From NCBI RefSeq assembly GCF_039521325.1, contig NZ_BAAACD010000029.1: a stretch of DNA of 64,000 nucleotides. One strand, 5' to 3'. The notes beneath the pieces were generated by a model. The model saw nothing but the letters and a program-made list of their open reading frames with translations, did not search any database and was not told the origin of the DNA. The position numbers and the translations under genes were made by a program. Each line of letters opens with the position of its first letter. The first letter of the stretch is position 1. This document shows, piece by piece, positions 42,846-50,435 of this stretch. Source of the DNA: Clostridium_X cadaveris. Its GTDB lineage: Bacteria; Bacillota; Clostridia; Clostridiales; Clostridiaceae.

Positions 42846-43361
42846 ATGAGTGAGATAAAAGAAAATGCTTGTTGTTATAAAAAGTATTTTGGAGATATAA
42901 CTTCAAATAACTATAGAGAAAAATATATAAATGAATATGAATTAATGCAAGATAGGTTTGATAGATTCACAAAAATTCGTAGAATTAAAGAATTAGAAAA
43001 TCAAAAAAGTAAATTGATTTCTGATAAATATATTTCTAATATAAGAACTTTTTTAAAAAGTGAAAATGATAGTGATTGGATTGTGTCAATGTCAATTTCA
43101 ATTACTGCGTTAGTTGTAACTATAGTAGATTTTTTAGGTGAAAAAACATTTGATTATATAATTAAAATACTAGTTATTTTATTAGCTATTATAGCACTAA
43201 TATTATGTGCTATAAATCTTCATAAAAAGATGAAACAAAAGAAAAAAGATTGTGATTTAGAAGATAAAATAAATAATTTTTATATTGAAATTAGTAACAT
43301 TGATTTAAAAATAGATGTATTAAAAGATTTGTTAATAAAAGAAGATAATTTTATTATGTAA
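42846..43361 (+). CDS. Small two-helix membrane protein next to caspase-like gene
   Basis: I do not recognise a family. The 171-residue protein has a polar, lysine-rich N-terminal region (1-77) with a helical coiled-coil tendency and two adjacent membrane helices (about 78-97 and 104-125) separated by a short charged turn. A second coiled coil follows to the C-terminus. The plan is that of a small membrane effector or sensor. The ribosome binding site is weak (GAAGTGATGAG). It ends 86 bases before the caspase-like protease gene on the same strand, with no terminator between, so the two are likely co-expressed. The base composition is as A+T-rich as the host. Confidence 0.7.
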   Translation: MSEIKENACCYKKYFGDITSNNYREKYINEYELMQDRFDRFTKIRRIKELENQKSKLISDKYISNIRTFLKSENDSDWIVSMSISITALVVTIVDFLGEKTFDYIIKILVILLAIIALILCAINLHKKMKQKKKDCDLEDKINNFYIEISNIDLKIDVLKDLLIKEDNFIM

Positions 43362-43447
43362 AAATTTGAAAATACTATTCTTATTTTTATAGAAGTAATT
43401 GAATGAAAAATCTTCAAAATATTAAATTTAACAGGCAGGTGATATAT

Positions 43448-44968
43448 ATGGGAACAATAAGAGCTTTATTAGTAGGAGTATGCGAATATTTGACGGTTAA
43501 ATGTACTCCTTTGCCTTTGTGCAAAAATGATTTGTTTGCAATGAGAATCGCACTTATTCAAGGTCTAAATGTAGATGCAGATAATATACTATTGTGTGGT
43601 GAAAAAGGAACAGTAACAAAAAACGAGCTTATCACATCAATACGTACCGTGCTTAACGGTGCAACAAAAGAGGATACTTTCATTTTTTATTTCTCAGGGC
43701 ATGGTAGCAAAAATTGGTTAGTATTAAGTGATGGCTTAATTGAATTGCAAGACCTTATTGATACAATAGAGAAAATACAAATAAGAAGTAAAATAGTAAT
43801 TTTAGATAGTTGCCATTCAGGTAGTTTCGCACTTGATAGCGTTCCTTCAATAGACATTGACGAAACTGTTGAACATTTTGCAGGACGTGGCTTTGCTGTT
43901 TTAGCTTCTTGCGGAGCTGAACAATTTTCAGGATTTAATTATGATAGAGAAATAAGTTTGTATACAAGTTTCGTATGTGATGCATTAACCTCACGTTTTT
44001 TAATTAGGAAAGGAAAGAAATCTCTTGAAACAATAAATGAAGCAATATTCCGATTTGCAGAAGTGACAAATAAAAAAAGTGGGCGTAACTTTCAACAGCC
44101 AATATTTCGCTCAAGTATGGGGGGAACTATATTTTTTGATGTTGAGGAATACAATCCTTATAAAGTTGCAAAAATTTATGAAGAAACAGATAATTATATC
44201 ATCTATGGGGTTGAACCAGTACATCATGCAGGAGCAAAAAGGCTAGCTGTTAAAGTAATTTTGCGTTTTCAAAGTTCGATGAAACAAATTGCTGAAATTG
44301 CAACGGAAATCAAAAACAAAGTTCTTTATTATGAAGTGCATCAGAATGAAATTGCAGAAGCTTATCATATTGGTAAAGCGGCAAATATCGTATGGTGTTA
44401 CTTTGGGTATGATGAAGACGATATGGTGGATTGCAATTTTGTTTGTCATACGACATGGGTTGATGATTTGCAAGATAAGGAATGGTGGTATCGTAGTTCA
44501 AAGAATACCATCATGATAGAGGGGGTTCATATTGATGTACATGGTTCATATGAACAAATAAAGAGTCTTAAAGATGATACTATGACTAAAGATGAATTAA
44601 TTCAAACTACAAGAGAATACACCGCAAAGATTATATCGGTGGCAGAAAAATATATTAAAATATTTCGAGAATATCTTAATAATACATTAACAGAGGAACA
44701 ATTAATAGATAGCGTTGCCCCTTTTAATATTGAAATTGCGAAATGTTTTTTTAAACAAAGTGAGTTACCAATACCACCTAAAGAGTTACATGATTGGTCA
44801 CATGAACATACAAAACTTTTCGGTACAATATATGAGTTCTCTCTCTTTTATAATAGAAAAAACTTAAGCACATGGAAAAGTGAAAATCGCAAAAAGCTGC
44901 TAAAAGATGCAATCAAGCAATACGAAATTGAATTGGAGGAACTGAAAGTAGCGGATAAGTTGATATAA
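43448..44968 (+). CDS. Caspase-family (C14) protease with uncharacterised C-terminal domain
   Basis: The N-terminal part (about 4-232) is a caspase-like/metacaspase domain. It has strand RALLVGV, catalytic H85 in IFYFSGHGS and catalytic C122 in IVILDSCHSGS, plus VLASCGAEQFS and YTSFVCDAL. Both catalytic residues are intact. The C-terminal 270 residues have no family I recognise; they contain tryptophan- and histidine-rich segments (NIVWCYFGYDEDD, KEWWYRSSKN) and a helical end, and may be a sensor. The ATG at 43448 is preceded by CAGGTGA; an in-frame ATG at 43403 has no site. It is paired with the two-helix membrane protein in an accessory island. The codon use looks less A+T-rich than the neighbours, which suggests transfer. 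Confidence 0.85.
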   Translation: MGTIRALLVGVCEYLTVKCTPLPLCKNDLFAMRIALIQGLNVDADNILLCGEKGTVTKNELITSIRTVLNGATKEDTFIFYFSGHGSKNWLVLSDGLIELQDLIDTIEKIQIRSKIVILDSCHSGSFALDSVPSIDIDETVEHFAGRGFAVLASCGAEQFSGFNYDREISLYTSFVCDALTSRFLIRKGKKSLETINEAIFRFAEVTNKKSGRNFQQPIFRSSMGGTIFFDVEEYNPYKVAKIYEETDNYIIYGVEPVHHAGAKRLAVKVILRFQSSMKQIAEIATEIKNKVLYYEVHQNEIAEAYHIGKAANIVWCYFGYDEDDMVDCNFVCHTTWVDDLQDKEWWYRSSKNTIMIEGVHIDVHGSYEQIKSLKDDTMTKDELIQTTREYTAKIISVAEKYIKIFREYLNNTLTEEQLIDSVAPFNIEIAKCFFKQSELPIPPKELHDWSHEHTKLFGTIYEFSLFYNRKNLSTWKSENRKKLLKDAIKQYEIELEELKVADKLI

Positions 44969-45016
44969 AAATAAAATGGAGATATTTTGTTTTGTTACGA
45001 AGTAGGTCGCTATTTT

Positions 45017-45058
45017 TAGGGGTACGAGTGTAAAGCTATTACCCCTACTTTGTTTTCA
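45017..45058 (+). terminator. Terminator-like hairpin after caspase-like gene
   Basis: TAGGGGTA (45017-45024) pairs with TACCCCTA (45040-45047), followed by CTTTGTTTT. An overlapping alternative pairs AAGTAGG (45000-45006) with CCTACTT. It lies about 50 bases after the stop. Confidence 0.6.
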
Positions 45059-45329
45059 AGTATGAAAACCTCATAATTCATAGGGTACAAAATAGGCAGT
45101 TTAAGTCGACAAGCTTTAGTCATATCTACTGTTATTATATAAATTTGTTCTAAATAAGTACATCATATTGTTGGAGATTGTACTTCATACTCATATCAGT
45201 AAAATTCTTTTTAAATCTTAAAAATTTATGTGATTTTTTAATACTAACTAATTAGTACTATTCTTTTCAGTAATTTAATTAATTCTATACTATTTAAATA
45301 GTATATATAGAGATTGTAATAGTAATCAA
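45059..45329. other. Intergenic stretch without recognised genes
   Basis: This is A+T-rich sequence between the caspase-like gene and the zinc-finger remnant. In the frame of that remnant it opens at 45279. I see no promoter, RNA gene or repeat that I can support. Confidence 0.5.
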
Positions 45330-45425
45330 ATGTATTGTAATAAATGTGCCAAAGAAGTTAAATTAGAAAGAGATAGAGAGATTCAACAAAAAAGATATAA
45401 TTCTCGCAAACGTAAACTGATCTAA
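45330..45425 (+). pseudogene. Remnant of phage-type small zinc-finger protein
   Basis: The 31 codons from ATG 45330 encode MYCNKCAKEVKLERDREIQQ and a basic tail. In the same frame upstream (open from 45279) is YRDCNSNQ, so a CysX6CysX2Cys pattern can be read without a start codon. This looks like the C-terminal half of the short zinc-finger proteins common in clostridial phages. The N-terminal half is gone. There is no ribosome binding site, so it is probably not expressed. Confidence 0.5.
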
Positions 45426-45566
45426 AGTCTTATATATCAAGGGGTTACAGATTTTCGGAGTCTGTATTATAATGGTAAGAGAATGATAAAAATAAAATTA
45501 ATATATATTTTTTCAATAACACAACGTAGTGTTTAAACACTACTAAATAAGAAAGGAGAATTTAAA

Positions 45567-45692
45567 ATGACACCTGAAGAAATTAGTAAAGAATTAATAC
45601 ATCTTCACGACAATTACGGGATGACTTATTCATTTGTTGCTAAAAAAATAAAGATTAGTAGACTAAAGTGGAACCTATGTCAAGGACACTAA
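45567..45692 (+). pseudogene. Small phage-like DNA-binding protein cut by IS element
   Basis: The frame starts with a good GAAAGGAG site and reads MTPEEISKELIHLHDNYGMT, then YSFVAKKIKISR, which looks like the first helices of a helix-turn-helix domain. After about 32 residues it runs into the left end of the IS3-type element and stops nine codons later. The continuation is not found beyond the right end, so the insertion was accompanied by loss or rearrangement of flanking DNA. Confidence 0.5.
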
Positions 45693-45768
45693 AAAAAGAG
45701 AGCTAGGTGGAAGTGGTATACTTAAGTAGACACTAAGTTAAGAGAAAATAGTGAAAGGTGGTCTACTT

Positions 45769-46059
45769 ATGAGAAGAAGTTATGATAAACAGTTTAAAAT
45801 TGCTGCTGTAAAATTAGTTATTGAAGATGATATGTCAGTTTCTAATGTGGCAAAAGAACTATCTATACATTACAATTCTTTGTATAGATGGATAAGTGAA
45901 TATGAAGAATATGGAGAAAGTGCGTTTCCAGGACATGGAACTGCACTTTATTCATGTCAGTATGAGCTAAAAAAATTGAAGCAAGAAAATCTTGAGTTAA
46001 AAAATGAGCTTGAATTATTAAAAAAATACCAGGCCTTCTTTAAGCAAAAGAACAAATAA
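45769..46059 (+). CDS. IS3-family transposase OrfA
   Basis: OrfA is a 96-residue helix-turn-helix protein (MRRSYDKQFKIAAVKLVIED, NVAKELSIHYNSLYRWISEY) with a C-terminal leucine zipper (LKQENLELKNELELLKKY). It binds the IS ends. The ATG at 45769 has GAAAGGTGG upstream. The orfB frame starts in the -1 phase before the orfA stop, so a frameshifted OrfAB fusion is expected. Confidence 0.9.
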   Translation: MRRSYDKQFKIAAVKLVIEDDMSVSNVAKELSIHYNSLYRWISEYEEYGESAFPGHGTALYSCQYELKKLKQENLELKNELELLKKYQAFFKQKNK

Positions 46060-46913
46060 GATTTCAGTTTTTAAAAGAAAATAATGATAAATATAATATC
46101 AAGAAGGCCTGCAAAACATTAAATGTATCAAGATCAGAATATTATAAATTTTTAAAACATAAGCCATCTAAAAGGGATATTGAGAATGAATTATTAAAAG
46201 GTGAAATCAAACAAATTTTTGAAGAAAATAAGGGACGTTATGGCTCTATTAGAATAGCAAAAGTTTTAAATAATAAAGGGATTAATATTAATAGAAAGCG
46301 TGTAGCAAGGCTTATGAGAGAACTAAAGTTGTGGCCTAAAGGAACACGTTATAGGTATAAATATTATAATAAAAAATCAAATGCTATTGAACGTCCCAAT
46401 TTACTAAATCAAATGTTTCAAACAGATGGTAAAAATAAAATATGGGTTGGGGATATTACATATATACCAACTAAAAAAGGAACGCTCTATTTAGCAGTTT
46501 TTCTTGATATATATTCACGAAAAGTAGTTGGCTGGTCTATGGAGAAGAAAATGAAAGATAGTCTAGTTGTTGATGCCTTTATTCAAGCTTACGGTAAAGA
46601 ACAACCCTCTGCTGGATTAATTGTACATACTGATCAGGGCTCACAATTTACAGGGTGCAATTTTAGATCTATATTAGATAAATTTGGTGCAATACACAGC
46701 AATAGTAGAAAAGGCAATCCATATGATAATGCCGTTATGGAGTCTTTTTACAGAACTATAAAAAGAGAGCTTATTCTGGATGCTAAATATGAAACTCCAG
46801 AACAAGCTCAAAAAGAAATATTTAAATATATTGAATTATACTACAACACTAAGAGAATTCATTCTTCATTAGGTTATCTTTCACCTGCTGAATTTGAAAA
46901 ATTAAATTCATAA
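46044..46913 (+). CDS. IS3-family transposase OrfB (DDE, via -1 frameshift)
   Basis: This is the catalytic half of the transposase, with an HTH_21 region (FEENKGRYGSIRIAKVLNNK) and an rve integrase core. The DDE residues are visible in WVGDITYIP, VHTDQGSQFTG and NAVMESFYRTIKREL. The frame is open from 46044, just inside the A-rich end of orfA (GCAAAAGAAC), and has no good start codon with a ribosome binding site. A -1 slip from orfA is therefore the likely route, although a canonical A-AAA-AAG heptamer is not present. The first in-frame ATG (46314) would remove about 90 conserved residues. Confidence 0.88.
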   Translation, partial: AKEQIRFQFLKENNDKYNIKKACKTLNVSRSEYYKFLKHKPSKRDIENELLKGEIKQIFEENKGRYGSIRIAKVLNNKGININRKRVARLMRELKLWPKGTRYRYKYYNKKSNAIERPNLLNQMFQTDGKNKIWVGDITYIPTKKGTLYLAVFLDIYSRKVVGWSMEKKMKDSLVVDAFIQAYGKEQPSAGLIVHTDQGSQFTGCNFRSILDKFGAIHSNSRKGNPYDNAVMESFYRTIKRELILDAKYETPEQAQKEIFKYIELYYNTKRIHSSLGYLSPAEFEKLNS

Positions 46914-46998
46914 AATTATCTTAACTTTGTGTCTACTTTTTGTTGACAACTCCAATAGACTCTCTTTTATTAGTGTCTATCTTATAGGTTCCATTTTA

Positions 46999-47313
46999 AC
47001 CCATAACAAGGCTCTTTTTTTCTTTGTATTACTTTCTAAATAAAATTTTAGGAGGTAATGCTATGATAGACAGTAAACAAGTAACTAGAAAAAAAGTTAC
47101 ACTAATAACGATATAGAATGACTGATAAGGACTGAATACCAGTGCTTTGTATCATGTATTAGAAGGACAAAATATAAATACAATTATATAAAAATTTGAA
47201 ATCTAAAATGAATTATTTAGTATCTATAATCTTAAATTTATTTTATAGAATAAAAACTTTCATAGCTCACTAAGTTGTGTCATAAATATAAGTATAGTGA
47301 GGAGGGATTTTAT
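46999..47313. other. Intergenic stretch between IS element and spoIIM
   Basis: The stretch holds a 17-codon frame at 47063-47116 (MIDSKQVTRKKVTLITI) with a good AGGAGG site. It may be the broken start of a LacI-type or phage gene, since the KKVTL segment recalls LacI-family N-termini, but it stops at once. The rest is A+T-rich and without recognised features. It is the right border of the accessory island. Confidence 0.4.
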
Positions 47314-47937
47314 ATGAAAATAAATTTTCTTGAAGGTTGTAGAAAACATATAAATGAAAATTACATTCTTTATATAGTTTCTTTTATGTTTGTTCTTATA
47401 GGTGTTGTAATGGGTATGTATGTGGTAAGATATATGGGTGATACATATAAAAACGATTTATCAAATTATTTATTAAGCTTTGTAAATGAAATTGGAGGTA
47501 CTGAGATAAACAATAAATATATGCTTTTTCAAGGTATAAAAAATAATGTTTTAATATTGGGAGCTATATATATACTAGGTTTTACTATAGTAGGAATACC
47601 TTTTATCTTTGTTATAGACTTAATAAAAGGATTTACATTAGGATTTAGTTCGGCAGTTATAATAAACTCCTTAGGAACTAAAGGAATGATTTTTTCACTG
47701 TTAACGCTAGTTCCACAAAATCTTATATACGTGCCATGTATAATGTTTGCTTCTGTATTTTCTATAAATGTGGCATGGGGGAAAATAAAAGGCAAACTAA
47801 ATAAATCCTATCCAGATGCTAAAGTAAATTCATCTTTTTGTACTTATGTAATGCTTGCAAGCATATTAGTAATCACTTTAGGAGCCATAGTGGAAGGCTA
47901 TTTTTCTCCTTTCTTATTGAGCATAATATATAAATAA
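47314..47937 (+). CDS. spoIIM: Stage II sporulation protein M
   Basis: SpoIIM is a polytopic membrane protein that holds SpoIID and SpoIIP in the engulfment peptidoglycan-degrading complex. The 207-residue protein has five hydrophobic segments, with LIKGFTLGFSSAVIINSLG in the middle and a LVPQNLIYVPCIM motif. The ATG at 47314 follows GAGGAGGG. It is next to the xerD-like gene, as in Bacillus (spoIIM-fur-xerD). A weak AT hairpin follows the stop. Confidence 0.93.
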   Translation: MKINFLEGCRKHINENYILYIVSFMFVLIGVVMGMYVVRYMGDTYKNDLSNYLLSFVNEIGGTEINNKYMLFQGIKNNVLILGAIYILGFTIVGIPFIFVIDLIKGFTLGFSSAVIINSLGTKGMIFSLLTLVPQNLIYVPCIMFASVFSINVAWGKIKGKLNKSYPDAKVNSSFCTYVMLASILVITLGAIVEGYFSPFLLSIIYK

Positions 47938-48042
47938 TAAGTTATAAATTTATTATTTATTACAAAGGAATAAAGGGATTTTATGATAAATGTCGAATTA
48001 TTTAGGATACAGCATTAATAATAATTAAGTAGGAGAGAGTTT

Positions 48043-48921
48043 ATGGAGGATATAGTATTAGGTTATATTACTTACCTTAAAAAGAAAAAGCTTTCCGAGA
48101 GTACCATAGAATCTTATAAAAGAGATTTGAATAAGTATGTTTCTTTTATCAAAGAGAAAGATGAAGATTTAAAAGAAGCAGATGATATAACTATTATGGC
48201 ATTTATTCAAAATTTATTAAGAGAAAAAATCTCAAATTCTTCTATAAATAGAAATATAGTTACTATAAGGGGGTTTTATAAGTACCTTTATAAAAAGGGA
48301 ATTATTGATAGTTCGCCTGTAATAAGCTATGACTTACCAAAGGTTGAGAGAAACCTTCCAGAAGCTCTTACTATAGAAGAAGTAGAGAAGCTTTTATCCA
48401 TGCCTGATCTAGATACTGAAAAGGGTATCAGAGATAAGGCTATGCTAGAGCTTATGTATGCTACCGGAATGAAAGTTACAGAACTTATAAATTTAACTAT
48501 ATTTGATATCAATTTAAAAATGAATTATATAAAGTGCAAGGGCACTAAAGACAAAGAACGAGTGATTCCTTTAGGATCAGTAGCAGTAAGATGTATTGAA
48601 AAATATTTAGAATCTAGAAATTTATATGTAGTACCAGATAACAATCTATTATTTTTTAATTCTAGAGGACATAAAATGACTAGGCAGGGTTTTTGGAAGA
48701 TAGTAAAGGAATATGTTGAGGAAGCACATTTAGATAAACATGTAAATTTATATACCTTAAGACATTCTTTCGCAGTCCATCTTTTAGAGAATGGAGCTGA
48801 CATTAAATCTGTTCAGGAATTGCTAGGTCATGTGGATTTATCAGCTACTCAAATATATTCTAGTATCACTAAAAAGAATAAATTAGCTGAGGTATACAAA
48901 AATGCTCATCCTCGTGCGTAA
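48043..48921 (+). CDS. xerD: XerD-like tyrosine recombinase with altered active site
   Basis: By gene order (spoIIM, this, pdp, dacF) and end-to-end similarity this is XerD, which resolves chromosome dimers at dif. The 292-residue protein has an N-terminal core-binding domain (1-90) and a catalytic domain. The tyrosine nucleophile is kept in SATQIYSSI, as are the second Arg (TLRHSF) and the GHVD histidine. Compared with B. subtilis XerD, however, YATGMRVSE reads YATGMKVTE (catalytic Arg to Lys), PHTLRHSF reads LYTLRHSF (catalytic His to Tyr), and the GKGNKER hairpin reads GTKDKER. Catalysis may be reduced or lost. Confidence 0.88.
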   Translation: MEDIVLGYITYLKKKKLSESTIESYKRDLNKYVSFIKEKDEDLKEADDITIMAFIQNLLREKISNSSINRNIVTIRGFYKYLYKKGIIDSSPVISYDLPKVERNLPEALTIEEVEKLLSMPDLDTEKGIRDKAMLELMYATGMKVTELINLTIFDINLKMNYIKCKGTKDKERVIPLGSVAVRCIEKYLESRNLYVVPDNNLLFFNSRGHKMTRQGFWKIVKEYVEEAHLDKHVNLYTLRHSFAVHLLENGADIKSVQELLGHVDLSATQIYSSITKKNKLAEVYKNAHPRA

Positions 48922-49021
48922 AAACTATCTATGTGAAAGTTATATAAACTTCGCATAAAGTTAAAAATACATTTATAAATTTTACTATATTAATAGAACT
49001 TTAATGAGGAGATGTTTACTT

Positions 49022-50329
49022 ATGAGAATGTATGATTTAATTTTGAAAAAGAGAAATGGAGAAGAACTTTCAAAGGAAGAGATAAATTTCTTTGTTGATG
49101 GATATACCAAGGGAGAAATTCCAGATTACCAGGTGTCATCACTTTTAATGGCTATATATTTTCAAAAAATGAATAGTAGAGAAACTGCAGACCTTACTAT
49201 GGCTATGGTGAACTCTGGAGACATATTAAGCTTAAAGGATATAGAAGGAATAAAAGTTGATAAGCATAGTACAGGTGGTGTAGGTGATACAACAACTTTA
49301 GTACTTGGACCAATGGTAGCATCATTAGGAATTCCAGTTGCAAAAATGTCTGGAAGAGGTCTTGGCCATACTGGAGGAACTATTGATAAGCTTGAGTCAT
49401 TTAAAGGATTTTCAGTAGAAATGCCTGAAGAAAAATTTATAAGAAATGTAAACAATATAAAACTTGCAGTAGGAGGTCAAACAGGTGATTTAGCTCCTGC
49501 AGATAAAAAGTTATATGCACTAAGAGACGTTACAGGAACAGTAGATAATATTTCTCTTATTGCTTCAAGTATAATGAGCAAGAAGATAGCAGCTGGTGCA
49601 GATGCAATAGTTTTAGATGTAAAAGTTGGAGAAGGAGCTTTTATGAAAACTAAAGAGGATGCTCTTCATTTAGCAAAAGAAATGGTTTCAATAGGACGCA
49701 ATTTAAAGAGAAACACAGTTGCTGTTATTTCTGATATGGATCAGCCTTTAGGAAAAGCTATTGGAAACGCTTTAGAGGTTGAAGAAGCCATAGAAACTTT
49801 AAAAGGAAATGGACCAAAAGATCTATTAGAACTATGCATGACTTTAGGAAGTGAAATGGTTGTATTAGCTGAAAAAGCTAAAGATAAAAATGAAGCTAGA
49901 CAGATGTTAATGGAAACTATAGAATCTGGTAAAGCATTAAATAAGCTAAAAGAATTTGTTGCAGCTCAAGGAGGAGACATAAGCCCTATAGATGATACAT
50001 CATTATTCCCACATGCTAAATATGTAATACCTGTTGAAAGTGACAGAGACGGTGTTGTATGCAAAATACATTCTCAAAATATAGGTATTATAGCTATGGA
50101 ATTAGGAGCAGGAAGAGCTACCAAAGAAAGTACTATAGATTTAGCAGTAGGGTTAGTTCTTAATAAAAAAAGAGGAGAAAAAGTATCAAAGGGTGATGTA
50201 ATAGCATACATACATGCTAATGATATGGAAAAGGCAGAAAAAGCGAAAGCTAAAATACTTGAAAGCTACGTTATAGAGAAGGACTATGAAGATAATATTC
50301 CATTAATATATGAAGTAGTTACAAAATAA
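49022..50329 (+). CDS. pdp: Pyrimidine-nucleoside phosphorylase
   Basis: The enzyme splits uridine and thymidine with phosphate to free base and (deoxy)ribose 1-phosphate, for salvage. The 435-residue protein has the signature KHSTGGVGDTTTLVLGPM (about 80-97) and SGRGLGHTGGTIDKLES (about 110-126). The length is typical of the dimeric PyNP/thymidine phosphorylase family. The start at 49022 (MRMYDLILKKR) fits relatives, with GAGGAG 11 bases upstream. PyNP and thymidine phosphorylase cannot be separated with certainty here. Confidence 0.93.
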   Translation: MRMYDLILKKRNGEELSKEEINFFVDGYTKGEIPDYQVSSLLMAIYFQKMNSRETADLTMAMVNSGDILSLKDIEGIKVDKHSTGGVGDTTTLVLGPMVASLGIPVAKMSGRGLGHTGGTIDKLESFKGFSVEMPEEKFIRNVNNIKLAVGGQTGDLAPADKKLYALRDVTGTVDNISLIASSIMSKKIAAGADAIVLDVKVGEGAFMKTKEDALHLAKEMVSIGRNLKRNTVAVISDMDQPLGKAIGNALEVEEAIETLKGNGPKDLLELCMTLGSEMVVLAEKAKDKNEARQMLMETIESGKALNKLKEFVAAQGGDISPIDDTSLFPHAKYVIPVESDRDGVVCKIHSQNIGIIAMELGAGRATKESTIDLAVGLVLNKKRGEKVSKGDVIAYIHANDMEKAEKAKAKILESYVIEKDYEDNIPLIYEVVTK

Positions 50330-50332
50330 TAA

Positions 50333-50384
50333 AAATAAAATCCTGATAGAATATAATACTATTCTGTCAGGATTTTATTTTTTT
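50333..50384 (+). terminator. Terminator after pdp
   Basis: AAAATCCTGATAGAATA and TATTCTGTCAGGATTTT form a long stem with a short loop, followed by ATTTTTTT. Confidence 0.92.
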
Positions 50385-50435
50385 AGTGATAATTTAAATG
50401 AAATGGGAAAAGATATATTTGAAAGGAGGGTATGT

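Larger units (their letters stand above)
45664..46998 (+). mobile_element. IS3-family (IS150-like) insertion sequence
   Basis: The element is about 1.33 kb and has two overlapping reading frames, orfA and orfB. Its ends are imperfect inverted repeats. The left TAAAGTGGAACCTAT (from 45664) faces the right complement TAAAATGGAACCTAT (to 46998). Further matched blocks GACACTAA, AGAGAG and AGTAGACAC / AAGTTAAGA extend the similarity about 80 bases inward. No 3- or 4-base target duplication is obvious. All catalytic residues of the transposase are kept, so it may be active. It sits in the accessory island. Confidence 0.88.

Noticed and set aside
42846..43361. Gasdermin or holin identity for the small membrane protein
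   Set aside because: The two-helix topology and flanking coiled coils do not show a gasdermin fold, and no phage lysis genes are near, so I left the family open.
47063..47116. 17-codon frame with good ribosome binding site after the IS element
   Set aside because: It is too short to call a gene; the likeness to LacI-type N-termini is only a few residues. It is noted under the intergenic entry.
42379..47313. Prophage
   Set aside because: No structural, packaging or lysis genes are present; only fragments of phage-type small proteins and a truncated integrase.
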